NCBI GenBank assembly: GCA_016617855.1
Contig: JAECUM010010977.1
Location: forward strand, 62,001-126,000
Source of the DNA: Megalonaias nervosa
Taxonomy: Eukaryota > Mollusca > Bivalvia > Unionida > Unionidae
Reading direction: 5' to 3'
DNA: 64,000 nucleotides
The position numbers were made by a program, and so were the translations under genes. The notes beneath the pieces are model-generated. The model worked only from the letters and a program-made list of their open reading frames with translations. It did no database searches and was not told where the DNA came from. Shown here piece by piece: positions 26,361 through 38,419 of the stretch; within the stretch, counting starts at the first letter, position 1, and each line of letters starts with the position of its first letter.

Positions 26361-26494
26361 AACTTTCAATATGGACACGTCGACTGACACATCAGATGTT
26401 CATACAACCCAATTTTCATTAAAAAAAACAACCAGACCATGTGATAAATGTATATATAAAGTTTCATAGCAATCTTCCAAATAATTTAGAAGAA

Positions 26495-26915
26495 GTAGCA
26501 ATAACAGATGTGTTTTAACAGATGTACAATGGACAAAATACCATCCCAAAGATGGACAACAGACCATCCCATATGCTCTTCAGTATAATAAAAAACTTCA
26601 ACCAAAATTGTACAAACTGCTAATGGTGTCAATGGCATTATCACTATCAAAGCTAGAAAAATTACTTTTACTTCCTGTTTACACAAAGATGTCTCTAGCA
26701 AGTAACTGCCATTAGATAAAGATGTTTCTAGTAAGCAACTGCCATTAGACAGATATGTCTTTAGTAAGCAATTGCCATTAGACAGATATGTCTTTAGTAA
26801 GCAATTGCCATTAGACAAATGTCTTTAATAAGCAATTGCCAATAGACATATGTCTTTAGTAAGTAACTGCCATTAGACAGATATGTCTCTAGTAAGCAAT
26901 TACCATTTGTGTGTG
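26495..26915. repeat. ~36-bp minisatellite, block 1
   Basis: Units of GATATGTCTCTAGTAAGCAA and TTGCCATTAGACA, about a dozen. The block stops abruptly at the LINE inserted at about 26925 and resumes at 31010 and again at 32800. Confidence 0.85.
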
Positions 26916-26924
26916 TATGGGGTG

Positions 26925-29900
26925 TTCAGGGAGGGGTAGTACCTCTGGCGGGGTAGCAGTCGTACTCCCATGGGGTAGCTAGTCCACCTTTGGTCCCCAC
27001 CTGTCACTTAACTCTCACCTGTGGCTCCCAGTAGCTGTAGCATGCACAGCGGCCACACTACGGGCAACGGCTTCGACTGGCCGGCTAAACCAGGTTGAGG
27101 GTAGCCGTCGGGTCTTAAACCCTCGGTGATCTAGGTTTGTCCACCTAAGCATGTGAAGACTGGACCCGGCGGACTGCGCGGAGGAACCTGGTCAATGGGC
27201 AAAAAGGCGGTTACAGCAAGCGACGTGGAACGCGACTAGGGCACAGTGAGACACCATTAGACACTGCTGGCCATCCACTGCATCCCCCCTATCTCCAGCC
27301 GTCTCGACTCTGTCTTGCCACTGGACCCAGATATGCGGAGACGAGAGAGTGAGGTCGACGAGTGCGCAACTCCTCCTCACTGAAATCCAATTCTCACGCG
27401 CAAGTCATGACTTCACCAGATCATTATCCCATTCCATCATCCTGCAAGTCCTGCGGCGACGGGGAAGTGGCGAAGCGGCAGGTGTGGATTCACTGGCAGC
27501 CGTAGTAACAACCCTGCACGTAGGCGGCTCAGGCTATAGGGTCGTCTTCCTATGACCGAAGTAGCATGGGAGTTCGGCAGCCACCTGAGTGTCCGAGCAG
27601 CCCTCTTCAGGACTACACTGCTCGCCTCCACAGCAAGAGGAAGGGACTAGAAAAGGTGTCCTAAACATTGTCTACTTCATCTTACCTTGGCCAGCTTACC
27701 GCGGCTGGCGGGGATCCCACTCCAGCAGTAAGAAAACAAAGAAACAGATCAAGGTGACAACTCTCACCTTAGGCGCATGGAACGTGCGCACACTCATGGA
27801 TCGTGCCGGGACTGAAAGGCCTGAAAGATGGACTGCTTTGATTGCCAGAGAGCTGAACAGGTATAAAGTCCAGATCGCAGCACTCAGCGAGACCCGATTT
27901 GCCGACGAAGGTCAACTGTCAGAGGTAAATGCAGGCTACACCTTCTTTTGGATTGGACGCAGCGTGGAAGAATGTCGCGAGGCTGGAGTTGGGTTTGCCA
28001 TCAAGTCCAACCTGGTCAACAAGACAGTCGGCCCACCTAAAGGCATCAACGATCGTCTGATGACCGTTCGACTTCCGCTCCCAAGAAAGCGATATGCCAC
28101 ACTAGTCAGCGCCTATGCCCCAACACTGACAAACCCTGATGAGATCAAGGACAAGTTCTATGATGAACTGAGATCCACTATTGCTGCCGTGCCCAGAACA
28201 GATAAACTCATCATCCTTGGTGACTTTAACGCCCGGGTTGGCGCAGATCACACCTCATGGGAAGGAGTGCTGGGAAAAAATGGGATTGGCAGCTGTAACA
28301 GCAATGGCCTCCTACTGCTAGAAACTTGTGCAGCGCACGAACTGCTCATCACTAACTCTGTCTTCCGCCTACCACTTCGCAACAAGACGTCATGGATGCA
28401 CCCACGCTCCAAGCACTGGCATCTGCTCGACTACGTCATAGTGCGACAGAAAGACAGGCAGGACGTCAGAGTGACGAAGGCTATGTGTGGAGCCGAGTGC
28501 TGGACTGACCATAGGCTGATCATCTCCAAACTTAACATCAGGATACAGCCTCCTAGACGTCCTCAAGGAAGCAAGACGTTGAAGCGACTGAACGTCTCCA
28601 AGCTGAAAAACGATTCAGTGAAGCAGTCCCTTGCAGACGAACTAGACAACAAGCTAGAAGCCATCACTCTAGGCTCGCATGATGTAGAGTCTGATTGGGC
28701 GTCCCTTCGGGATGTTGTCTACTCCACCACCGCCGATGTGGTAGGCCCTACTACGCGCAAGCACCAGGACTGGTTCGATGATAACGATGATCGCATTCAA
28801 GAACTGCTCGACGAAAAACACCGCACACACAGAGCGCTGCTAAATGACCCGAACTCCACATCTAAGAAAGCTGCATTCGCCAGTATCAGAAGAACAGTGC
28901 AGAGAGAGCTCCGACAGATGCAGGACACATGGCTGAGCAAGAAGGCGGACGAGATCCAGTCGTATGCAGACCGCAATGACATGAAGAGGTTCTACGAGGC
29001 GCTCAAGACAATCTACGGTCCCACTAAATCAGGATCTTCCCCCCTCCTCAGTGCAGATGGGAACGCGCTGATCACTGATAAGGAAGAGATTCTCAGGCGC
29101 TGGGCAGAACACTTCGACAGTGTCCTCAACCGTCCTTCCTCCATCAACGCTGAAGCCATCGCTCGCCTGCCCCAGGTCCTAACCAATGCTTCCCTCTCGG
29201 ACTCGCCAAGTTTCACAGAAGTAGAGAAGGCAATTAAAAGTCTATCCAGTGGCAAAGCCCCGGGTTCTGACTCCATCCCAGCGGAAGTCTACGCAGCTGG
29301 TAGTCCCCGACTGACGCAGAAGCTTACTGACCTCTTCCAGTCTGTGTGGAACCAGGAGAAGATTCCACAGGAGTTCAAAGACGCCTCTATTGTCCACCTC
29401 TACAAGCGGAAGGGGAACCGTCAAGCATGCGACAACCACTGTGGCATCTCCCTATTATCCATCGCAGGGAAAATACTGGCCAGAATTCTGCTAAATCGAC
29501 TGACCGTCCACTTGGAGCAAGGCTTGCTACCAGAGAGTCAGTGCGGCTTCAGGCAGGATCGGGGCACCGTGGACATGATCTTCGCAACCAGGCAACTCCA
29601 GGAGAAATGCCAAGAGCAGAACGTCAGCCTCTACACCACTTTTGTGGACCTCACAAAGGCTTTTGACACTGTGAGTCGTGAAGGTCTGTGGAGGATCATG
29701 GCAAAGTTCGGATGCCCCGAGAAGTTCATCACCATGGTCAGACTGTTCCACGATGGCATGCTCGCCAGAGTACAGGATGATGGAGAGTTCTCCCTGCCCT
29801 TTCCAGTGACAAACGGTGTCAAGCAGGGCTGTGTTCTTGCCCCGACCCTGTTCAGCATGATGTTCACAGCATGCTGACCGATGCTTTCCGTGAGGGTGAC

Positions 29901-31005
29901 ATTGGCATCGACATCCGGTTCAGGACTGATGGGAACATCTTCAACCTGAGAAGACTGCAGGCTAAGACCAAAGTCCAGGAAGACACCATCCGCGACTTCC
30001 TCTTTGCTGACGACTGCGCTTTGAATGCTGGTACTCAGTCTGACATGCAAGAAAGTATGGATCAGTTCTCCAAAGCCTGCACAGACTTCGGACTCACAAT
30101 AAGTACGAAGAAGACCAAAATCATGTACCAGCCTGCACTCTCAGTGCCCTACACCGAACCCAGCATTACCATCAATGGACAGAAGCTCACTGTTGCTGAC
30201 AAGTTCATCTACCTTGGCAGCACCCTGTCGCGCACAATCTCCATCGATGAAGAGGTCACTCTCAGGATTGCTCGTGCAAGTGCAGCCTTCGGTAGACTTC
30301 ACAATACTGTGTGGAACAGAAGAGGAATCAGCCTGCCAACCAAGCTCAAGGTGTACCGTGCAGTAGTACTGCCCTCCCTCTTGTATGCCTGTGAGACATG
30401 GATGGTGTACAGTCGCCATGCAAAACAGCTGAACTCCTTCCACATGCGCTGCCTCAGAAAACTGCTCCACATCAAATGGCAGGACAAGACTCCTGACACA
30501 GAAGTCCTCCAGAGAGCAGAGATGACAAGCGTCCATGCCATGCTCAGAAGGTCACAACTCCGCTGGGCTGGTCATGTCTGCCGTATGCCTGATGAGCGCC
30601 TCCCAAAGAGACTGTTCTATGGGGAACTCACTGAAGGCAAGCGTTCCCGAGGAGGCCAAAAGAAACGGTTCAAGGACACGCTCAAAGCCTCCATGAAGTC
30701 CTGTGGCATTGACCCAGACAGCTGGGAGCAGCTTGCCGAAGACTGCGCTGCCTGACGTCACCAGATCAACTCAGGCGCAGCTGCATTTGAAGAGCACCGG
30801 ATCAACGAGGCCAAGCAGAAACGTCAGCAGAGGAAGAGCAGAGCCAGCGCCGACCTTCAGTCCATCCAGCCCCATGCAATTCCCTGTCCTCATTGCCGTA
30901 GACTCTTTAGAGCACAGATTGGCCTCACCAGCCATCTGCGCACTCACAGACCAGCCCAGATCTGAAGTCATGGTCGTCTTCGAGACCGAAGGACGAACAT
31001 CATCA
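26925..31005 (+). mobile_element. GC-rich LINE inserted into a minisatellite
   Basis: A ~4.1-kb non-LTR retrotransposon, clearly richer in GC than its surroundings. It has a ~660-bp GC-rich 5' leader and one long ORF2. Both junctions lie inside the minisatellite. The hexamer ACCATT occurs just before the left edge and just before the right junction and may be the target-site duplication. There is no poly(A) or simple-repeat tail. Confidence 0.8.
27589..30963 (+). pseudogene. LINE ORF2: APE endonuclease, RT and C-terminal C2H2 finger
   Basis: An APE-type endonuclease (WNVRTL, SETRFADEG, GDFNARVG, DYVIVRQ, TDHRLI; residues ~60-320) precedes a reverse transcriptase with FVDLTKAFDTV, NGVKQGCVLAPTLF and FADDCAL. 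A C-terminal region (LRWAGHVCRMPDERLPK) is followed by one C2H2 finger near 30884-30950 (CPHC then SHLRTH). The gene is broken by a 1-nt deletion near 29869-29871 and by a TGA at 30753-30755, where the family pattern (SWEQLAED, then W) points to a lost Trp. The first 50 codons are probably leader. Clade (RTE-like or other) is not settled. Confidence 0.8.
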
Positions 31006-31009
31006 CCAT

Positions 31010-31260
31010 TAGGCAAAAGATGTCTCTATTAAGTAACTGCTACTACACAAAGATGTCTCTAGTAACAACTACTTCTTCACAAAGATGTCTCAAGTAAGTA
31101 ACTGCCATTATACAAAAATGTCTCTTGTAGCTCCCATTTTTGAGAGATATCTCTAGTAAGTAATTGCCATTAGACAGATATGTATCTAGTAAATAAATGC
31201 CATTAGACAAATGATGTCACTAGTAAGTAACTGCTACTATACAAAGATTTCTCATCCATG
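31010..31260. repeat. ~36-bp minisatellite, block 2
   Basis: The same unit as 26495-26915 resumes at the right edge of the LINE (AAAGATGTCTCTAGTAAGTAA, CTGCCATTAGACA). Confidence 0.85.
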
Positions 31261-31551
31261 CGACAGAGGAATCTAGCTGTTTTGCTAACCTTACTTTTCT
31301 TGTCTCAGTCCAGTCATCTCAGTCAAGGTGTCCACGCGCTAGGGACTACTTTTTAAAAAATAATCCTTTGTTGTCTTCTGCTATGCCTGATGTAGTTGTT
31401 CTAAAATCAAACAACAACAACAAACAATATATAACAAAACAACATAGTAACTTAAGGACACTCTCCATTTTTGAGAAAACACCATACAAAACATTTCAAG
31501 AGAGACAGACACATACACGCACACGATGTTGAGCTTTTTGGTATTACGACA

Positions 31552-31768
31552 GTTCGTTCCACACAGCATAGTCAGTTTTATCCTATCTGCAAGCCTGACT
31601 CAGTATATTTTCAGGTCAGCATCATTAAATGCAGCTGAAGCTACCTAACTAGTTTTAAATACTTCGTGTGAAACAAATTATATACTGTTAGCTACATTTA
31701 ATGACGCTGACCTGAAAATTGACTGTGCTACAGATAGGATAAAATTCTCAATGCTGTGTGAAATGAAC
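31552..31768. repeat. fold-back (MITE-like) element
   Basis: Two arms of ~80 bp in inverted orientation: 31552-31637 (GTTCGTTCCACACAGCAT, TTTATCCTATCTG, TTTTCAGGTCAGC, CATTAAATG) and 31690-31768, its imperfect reverse complement, around a ~50-bp centre. No coding capacity. Terminal dinucleotides and target duplication are not clear. Confidence 0.75.
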
Positions 31769-32650
31769 TATAACAGAAAACACTGATCTATGCACATAGC
31801 CTATAGACCTATACACTTCATAGTCTTCAAACGCTATTAACAACTACAGAAAACTTAGCCAGAAATGTGTTATGTCAAACATGCTTTTTTCTAATTTTGT
31901 TAAGCATCTCCATTGCACCCCAGTTGAATCAAAAATATACCTAAAATATTTAGTGACAAATAATGCACTTACCAGCCAGAAGCAATCATTTATCTGTCAA
32001 CACATTAATCCATAAGCAAATTTCACTGTAACACTTGCCATATTTCCAAGACAGAGAAATAAATTTTCAAAGAATCAGTGAACTTGAAAGCTTAGCACAT
32101 GGTTATCGGCTGGGGTCCGTATTTGGAGGGTCTTTAATACACGGAGGTACTTTTACAATCAATATTAATTAAAACACAAGTATGTCACAAACAGTTTCAC
32201 CTCCTCTAAAGAAAAGGAGAGTTATATATGATAGTGACACAGATCTCTAATTATCTGTTAATAACCCAAGCACGGCCACTCATGCTACATGTATTTACAC
32301 TACAACAGAGCTGTGGGCTGAGTACAGTTTCATTATGTACAATATAATTTTCTAAATTGGAACTAATGAAAATGAAACATTTTCTTGTAATAAATATTAA
32401 CTATTTATTGTTAATTTCATATAACATCCATATATTAAATGTGATAATACCTAAAAACTATGCAACGTTTAATGTTGTTATTTTGTTTTGACTCACGCAT
32501 AAAAACTGTGTACTTCGGATGACACGTCACGCCAGTCCTCATTAACATATCTGTATTAATGCACCGCATGTAAACATTGGCACGTGAACTATATTGCACA
32601 AGGGAGAAGTTCTTTCTTACTTTAAAGGATAATATTGGGTGAGAAAAATA

Positions 32651-32798
32651 ATCTACGTTGGGGTTTGGACAAAGACAAGGAAGTACCAGTCGCAGGGTTA
32701 CATTATATGTCTCCCCATGAGGCAAGCCTCGTAGGGAGACAAATAATGTAACCCCTTGACTGGGATTTCCTTGTCTCGGTCCAAACCCCAACATAGAT
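32651..32798. repeat. long hairpin with ~72-bp arms
   Basis: Nearly perfect inverted repeat: ATCTACGTTGGGGTTTGGAC, AAAGACAAGGAA and GGTTACATTATATGTCTCCC pair with the complementary half, around a 2-4-nt centre. It abuts minisatellite block 3. It looks like a small fold-back element; transcripts would form a stem of about 70 bp. Confidence 0.85.
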
Positions 32799-32799
32799 T

Positions 32800-33245
32800 C
32801 TATATGTCTCTAGCAATTGCCATCCGACAGAGATGTCTCTAGTAAGAATTGGCATTAAACATATATGTCTTTAGGACGTAATTGCCATAAGACAAAGATG
32901 TCTCCAGTTAAGTAATTTCCATTAAACAAAAAAATGTCTCTAGTTCAGTAACTCCTACTATACAAAGATGTCTCGAGTAACTGCCATTTGACAGAGATGT
33001 CTCTAGTAAGTAACTGCCATCAGACAGAAGTGTCTGTAGTAAGTAATTGCCATGAGACAAATATGTCTCTAGTAAATAGCTGCTAGTACAGAAAGATGTT
33101 TCAAGTAAGTAACCCTCATTAGACAGAAATGTCTCTAGCAAGCAAATGAAATTATACCAAGATGTCTCTAGAATGTAATTGCCATCAGACAGAGATGTCT
33201 GCAGTAAGTAACTGCCATCAGAGATGTCTCTAGTAAATAACTGAA
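32800..33245. repeat. ~36-bp minisatellite, block 3
   Basis: Same unit as the blocks at 26.5 and 31.0 kb. The 1.5 kb between blocks 2 and 3, which holds both fold-back elements, is therefore probably inserted DNA. Confidence 0.85.
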
Positions 33246-33344
33246 GGCTGTAAGTAAACCTGTCCCCATACCATCAGGCCAAAAAGTGAAAGTTGATGAA
33301 GACCTTGTCTTCTACTGATTTATCACTCTGTGCATAATGGGTGC

Positions 33345-33545
33345 AGAGCCTCACCTCCCTAACTGGAGGGAGCAGCATGCTACCTCCCTAATGAGACAGC
33401 CAACATGTATTTGCAGTGCTCCACTTCCTTCAATGGAAGGGTACGACCCATTATCACAGCACTCTACCTACCTCATGGGAGGGTGCAACTCACTGTTGCT
33501 GTGCTCTACCTCTCCAACAGGAGGGAGCAACTCACTACCTGAGGC
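33345..33545. repeat. short tandem repeat, ~42-60-bp units
   Basis: Loose repeats of GCTCTACCT, CATGGGAGGG and GCAACTCACT segments. The open frames across it come from the repeat. Confidence 0.5.
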
Positions 33546-36429
33546 ATATAAGCTGTTTGGAACATGAGAAGTGCTCATCTAGTCCTTCCTACAGGGGGAA
33601 GCTGATCAACTCCTCAAACATCTAATCTGTCCCTCTGGAAGGGCTTCACAGGCTGCCAAAGATGCTGGTCCCAATGAATGAGACCTGAAAGAAAATCTAG
33701 AAAAATCTGATGATGAGGGGGAGGAAAGGTTCCTCCACCTTTGATATGTACACTTGTAATCAACTAAATTCCAGGTGCCAGAAGGACATAAATTACAAAG
33801 AGTGCAACTATTTTTCCATGTGCACTTTGAGCACTGCATGCAGTCTGCATGAATATCCCAAAGGCCCTTCTTGTGGCCACACTACCCCACAGACAATCCT
33901 GACATTATCCTGTAATAAAGAATTAATGAATGTCATGTCAAATCACTTGTTACCACAAAACACATCTGGCTGTATGCTGTGTCATACCATGTACACATCT
34001 GTGTATGCATTAAGTACACTATATGCGTGAACACATGATGTAATCAACAGAATTGACCTCATGGTAATTACCTGTAGTTTTTCCTATAGAAAAATTAGAT
34101 ATTTCACTTAAAACTTATTAAAGAAACATGTAAATACCTATGCAATGTCAATACAAGCATGCGCAAACAATAAAAGGATACAATGTGAAATTGAAGACAG
34201 AGGAAACGATACACAGGGCCTGTTGTTATTTTTCTTTAAACACAGAGACTTAACCATATCACACTGTACTTATATAATGAGCATGTGCCCACCCCAAAAG
34301 GATGGAACACAAAGTAGCCTTGGAAGCCCTTTAAAGAACCAAGATCTAAAGGAGAAAACATATCATATGGTTTTTCTTCATAAAATGGAATGGACAGTTG
34401 CAACACTCAGACTAATTAAAACTGCAGTGATGTCTTACTGACCTCACAGATGCTTTACTGGCCACCCCTGATGTCTTATTGGCTTCCCTGATGTCTCACT
34501 GGCCCCACTGATGTTTAACCATTATCCTATTGTTTTATCAGCTCACCTAATGTATTGCTGGTAAACCTCTTGCAACAATAAATCCACCATTAAGAACCTC
34601 AAATCTTCAAACATGACCATTATCCCAAAAATTATCTCCATTACACATGATGCTTTCCAGAGAGAAGCATTCATCTATATTCATCTTTACATCTTTGATG
34701 AACCCTGGATCGTCTTTAAAAATACTCTCTATATGAACATGTCTTTATTCATCACCTTGGTTATTTCAAACAATTTTATATTTGAGATTTTGGTCAAATT
34801 AAACCTGATGCACAATGATTGACTCTCTCATTTTTGTCTACAGTAAGCATGTAAGCACAAGACACCAAGTATTATTAATCTGTGTAATGCTTAAGTTTAC
34901 ATAAATGTACATCATTAAATGGAACGTGATGCATGACTGAACTAAATCAAAACTAACATGACACAAAACTGAGTGGTATTAGGGAGACAGGTTTGAAAAT
35001 ATCAATTGCCTAAAAACCTAGTAATCTTTAGTAATTAGGGATTACTGATAATTCTTTTTGTCAGAAAATGTGTACAGGCTGAATTTTCCATCAAATAAGA
35101 TTTCTTTGAGTATATTTCATTCTTCAGTTGATCAGAAATATGTTACATCACCTGTTTTTCCTTTTTGCCCATGTATTCCAAAAAACAAATACAACCTAAT
35201 ATTCCAAAATACAACTGAAACTTCAAGATACACTTATGCTATATGTTTGATATACATGTCCAGATTCAAAACCTTTTATGTTTCATATGCATATATTACA
35301 AAAAATAAACTTTGGTCTAATGATCCGATAATAAGCACCAACTTATACATATTTTAATTTTCAAGCAAAAATGAGTCATAATTTAACATCTGCTGCCTGT
35401 ATTTAGCTGCCATGACCCACTAAAATATACGGACATATTTGTTCAATTTGTTCCCCCCATACTTCAATTATGCAGATCTATCCATGTTTCTTAAGTCTTA
35501 TTTTTAAACAAATAAATTTTCAACTTTGTATAAATTAATTCCAGAAAACAGGTTGTATTTGAATATATGGGGGCAATAACTAGATCATATCTGCAGATAT
35601 GTGAACAATAATTGCCTTATTTTGGTATGTTCTGGTGTATTTGATTAATTCCACCCACCCACTTCGCTCGAAAACCCTCATGTGAAACAAGATATCATTA
35701 TGATGAAGCATTTAAAGTCTGGTCTGCCTATCTGATGAGGTCAAAAGATTAAGCAAGCTTAAGCGATAAAAACGGGCAAGCCCTCTGTCGTGTCTGCAAT
35801 ATCATAACCAAAGACACCAATGTCAACATAAGTCAGTAGCACTCACAGTAGTACTTACACTTTCTCTCACAGAAGCACTTACTGCATTAGTTTTCAAGTA
35901 CTACAAGACGATATGACTGTTTACACATTTGCACTAAATTCAAAATTTTCTTCTGCATCAGAACAACGTTTAATTTCCGTTTCGGTGAAATAACTACAAA
36001 CGAGTTAACTTTTTGTCTTCCTGATCTGAAAGTAGGAAACTTATCGTTATAAACTTCTTGTCTTATTCACTTCCTAATTTACGGAGTGAAAGCGTTGCTG
36101 TCAGTGATTGGTTCAATTAATTGGCCTTATTATGATACAAACACTTCTGCAATACATGCTTATGGTAAAAATAACATTTTTAAATTCTACGCTCATAGTC
36201 ATATGTTATCTAAATTCATTAAATGTGCATTTTGTGATTTAATGTTTTGTTGGTTATCAACCGCCACCGCCAAAATTAAATCAATATTTCACAGGGGCTC
36301 GTATCGTTGCTTATAATTTATCTATCAGTCATACATGTATATATAGTACATAGTGCTGTTTTTTGTAAAAGTGAGAAAAAAAAGGGGGTTTACCTCGGAT
36401 GGCAGCCATTGGTATCTATGTTTGTGTTG
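33546..36429. other. no gene recognised
   Basis: AT-rich, with only short open frames lacking motifs. A minor run of GATGTCTTACTGGCC-like repeats lies at 34430-34520. Confidence 0.45.
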
Positions 36430-36682
36430 TCACATTGTGTGACTGGCCCTGATGGTCCTGGGCTTAGACCACCTTATATGCTTTGGGGTCCTAGTGAACC
36501 TATTCGCTTTTATGAGGGCCTAACGATCTGGGGTTGTTAGACTTACTTAGGGGCCGTACTTGAGCTTACAGTATTTAGTTGCCACCTTGTGCGGCGGGGC
36601 TTGATGGTCATTGGAGTTAGACCACCTTATATGATACTGTTTGGTCCTATTGTAGATCTTATAGCTGGATATGGCCGACCCT
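36430..36682. repeat. imperfect direct repeat, ~145-bp unit
   Basis: Two related segments, each with GATGGTCnnnGGnnTTAGACCACCTTATATG and TGGTCCTA, at about 36445-36510 and 36600-36660. They lie immediately left of the fold-back element that borders element 2. Confidence 0.55.
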
Positions 36683-36969
36683 GAGCAGCAGAGAGGGTGG
36701 ACAGACCACTTTGCCTGAGACCTTATTTTTGTAAAATAAGGGTTCCTACAAGGGCTGAAAAAAAAACAAGGTCAATAACGTTAAACTAAAGCCTCTAACT
36801 GAACATATTTCCATACTGTGGAAAACAGACCACAATAACGTCAAATCGTCTGGGTTAGCTCATTTTTGTTATTCCATTGTTGATGTATTTTTTTTTTCAA
36901 ATTTTTATGCGACTCCGTTTACTCGCCGGGTCACTCAATAGTGGTCGTTCACCCTCTCTGCTGCTCTAA
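36683..36969. repeat. fold-back sequence at the left edge of element 2
   Basis: GAGCAGCAGAGAGGGTGGAC (from about 36685) and its inverted counterpart GTTCACCCTCTCTGCTGCTC (ending about 36968) bracket ~245 bp of non-coding DNA. It may be a small non-autonomous element or part of the damaged left end of element 2. Confidence 0.55.
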
Positions 36970-37482
36970 ATTAAACAGCTATTATAAATATTATCAATAA
37001 TGAATATTGGAAAACCACACTCAAGCTAAATTAGCTCGAGAGCGACTAGAGGCAATTTAAAAATATTTACCTGTCCGTGATTCTGTCAAGCAACAACTAC
37101 AATCACGTCAGGAATCTCAAGTTGAATTTGAAGAGGATAGAAAACAATTATTTAAACCTATTACAGAGACCACTAAAAGTCTTCTTCCAACGTTAGAGAA
37201 GACCGCTGAAGCAACTGGAAAAATAGCAGAAAGAACTAAGAAAACAAAGAAGATTCTACGAGAACTTCTGACTGAAATAGCTGCCGCGTTACCACCACCG
37301 AATGAACAACCGATTGCAGAACAAGCAAAATTAATAACAGCTAAAAGTAAAATTAGTTTTTTAGATAAGCTTTCCGAAACAGGGATTGAAAAAATTTAAT
37401 CTGTTAAAGACATAGATGAATTAGCTAAACTAGCTGTTAATAGTTATTCAAAACGGAAGGGTTATCTAAAACCCGAATACGG
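36970..37482 (+). pseudogene. element 2 coiled-coil gene, 5' half
   Basis: A plus-strand reading frame, broken by at least two stops (near 37056 and 37399), encodes a charged, helical, coiled-coil-type segment (for example KLARERLEAI, EFEEDRKQLF, TLEKTAEATGKIAERTKKTK). It is the counterpart of the coiled-coil gene of element 1 (50623-51864), which sits next to the ATPase. The frame runs straight into the left end of element 1 at 37482 and resumes at 55121 when one copy of TACGG is discounted. The true start is not identified. Function in Polintons is unknown. Confidence 0.7.
37478..37482. other. target-site duplication, left copy (TACGG)
   Basis: TACGG directly precedes the left terminus of element 1 and is repeated at 55121-55125 directly after the right terminus. 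Polintons usually make 6-bp duplications; here five bases match and the sixth differs. Confidence 0.75.
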
Positions 37483-37486
37483 AGTA

Positions 37487-37526
<40 letters not shown>

Positions 37527-37991
37527 GAGGGTTTGAGCTCAAAAACGGTTTTTAGCCTAGAAAACCCTCGCCCCCTCAAAATAAATATATTATGACATTT
37601 TTTCATCACCTTAGATACCCCCTCTCCATTAAAAAACCACCTTCTTTAAAACCCAAAGAGGATTTTAGCCCAATATATTTTTTTCATATTAAACAAATGA
37701 AATATTATATATAATGTCATTCTCAGTCCGACATGTTGGATTTGATCTGACAAACAGATTTTGTAAGAGATTTAATTCAATCAAATTAGCCTCAAGTTAT
37801 ACTGGTATAAACACTAAAATAATAAGCGATTGTATTTAAAAAAAGTTGGATATCATAAATCACCAAAATATGGGTCAGTTTGGTTATTCGCGACTGAAAA
37901 TGATGTGAGAATAGCGGGTTGGGCAGATGATGTGATGACATTTATTGACAATATGGTTGATATTTTATTTGATAACGATATTACCAAAGCT
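37483..37991. repeat. element 1 left terminal inverted repeat
   Basis: 509 bp, matching the reverse complement of 54643-55120 until the ACCAAAGCT at its inner edge. The terminal AT run (37489-37522) is longer than in the right copy (ATCTATATATACTACT), which explains part of the length difference of 31 bp. Confidence 0.95.
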
Positions 37992-38018
37992 GTAAATATT
38001 TGTTTAAAATCAAAATAA
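37714..38018 (+). pseudogene. small gene inside the left TIR
   Basis: An ATG at 37714 opens ~42 codons (MSFSVRHVGFDLTNRF onward) and ends in TAA near 37840. The next frame then stays open to 38018 (GYHKSPKYGSVWLFATEN, AGWADDVMTFIDNM). The two parts look like one small protein split by a frameshift. The mirror copy in the right TIR (from 54919 down to about 54643) has the same break, with one A fewer in the run. I do not recognise the protein. Confidence 0.45.
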
Positions 38019-38419
38019 TAGTCCCCTTTGAGGACTGTTTCAAGATGATTATATACATATGATTATGATTATATACATATGATTATATACATATGATTAT
38101 GACTATATCTTAATTAAGGACAACACAAAACACAGAATCTTAATTACAGTAGCGTATTTACAGCACAGTTTAACCCCATGTGAAACCCCTAGGTTGCCAA
38201 AGGTCATCCTAGTAGTCTCAGAGGTTATACATAAACTTATCTTATGGACGCATAAACACACACCCCAGCGAATTCCTAATCGAAACGAAATACTAGAAAT
38301 TCAGAGGGCTGTCTAGGCATTATGATTTTATGTAGCCCCTTAAATCAAGCAAGCATACTTACAGTAACGTATTAACATATTTACAGTAACGTATTTACAT
38401 ATATTTATAGGGACAGCAC

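Noticed and set aside
32179..32250. A 22-codon frame with a KKRR basic motif
   Set aside because: Too short and isolated; nothing around it supports a gene.
32435..32794. 119-codon minus-strand frame
   Set aside because: Its first third lies in one arm of a hairpin and the rest shows no motif.
33606..34030. Cys-rich frames on both strands
   Set aside because: Spacing of cysteines fits no known finger, both strands are equally open, and no splice or promoter signal supports them.
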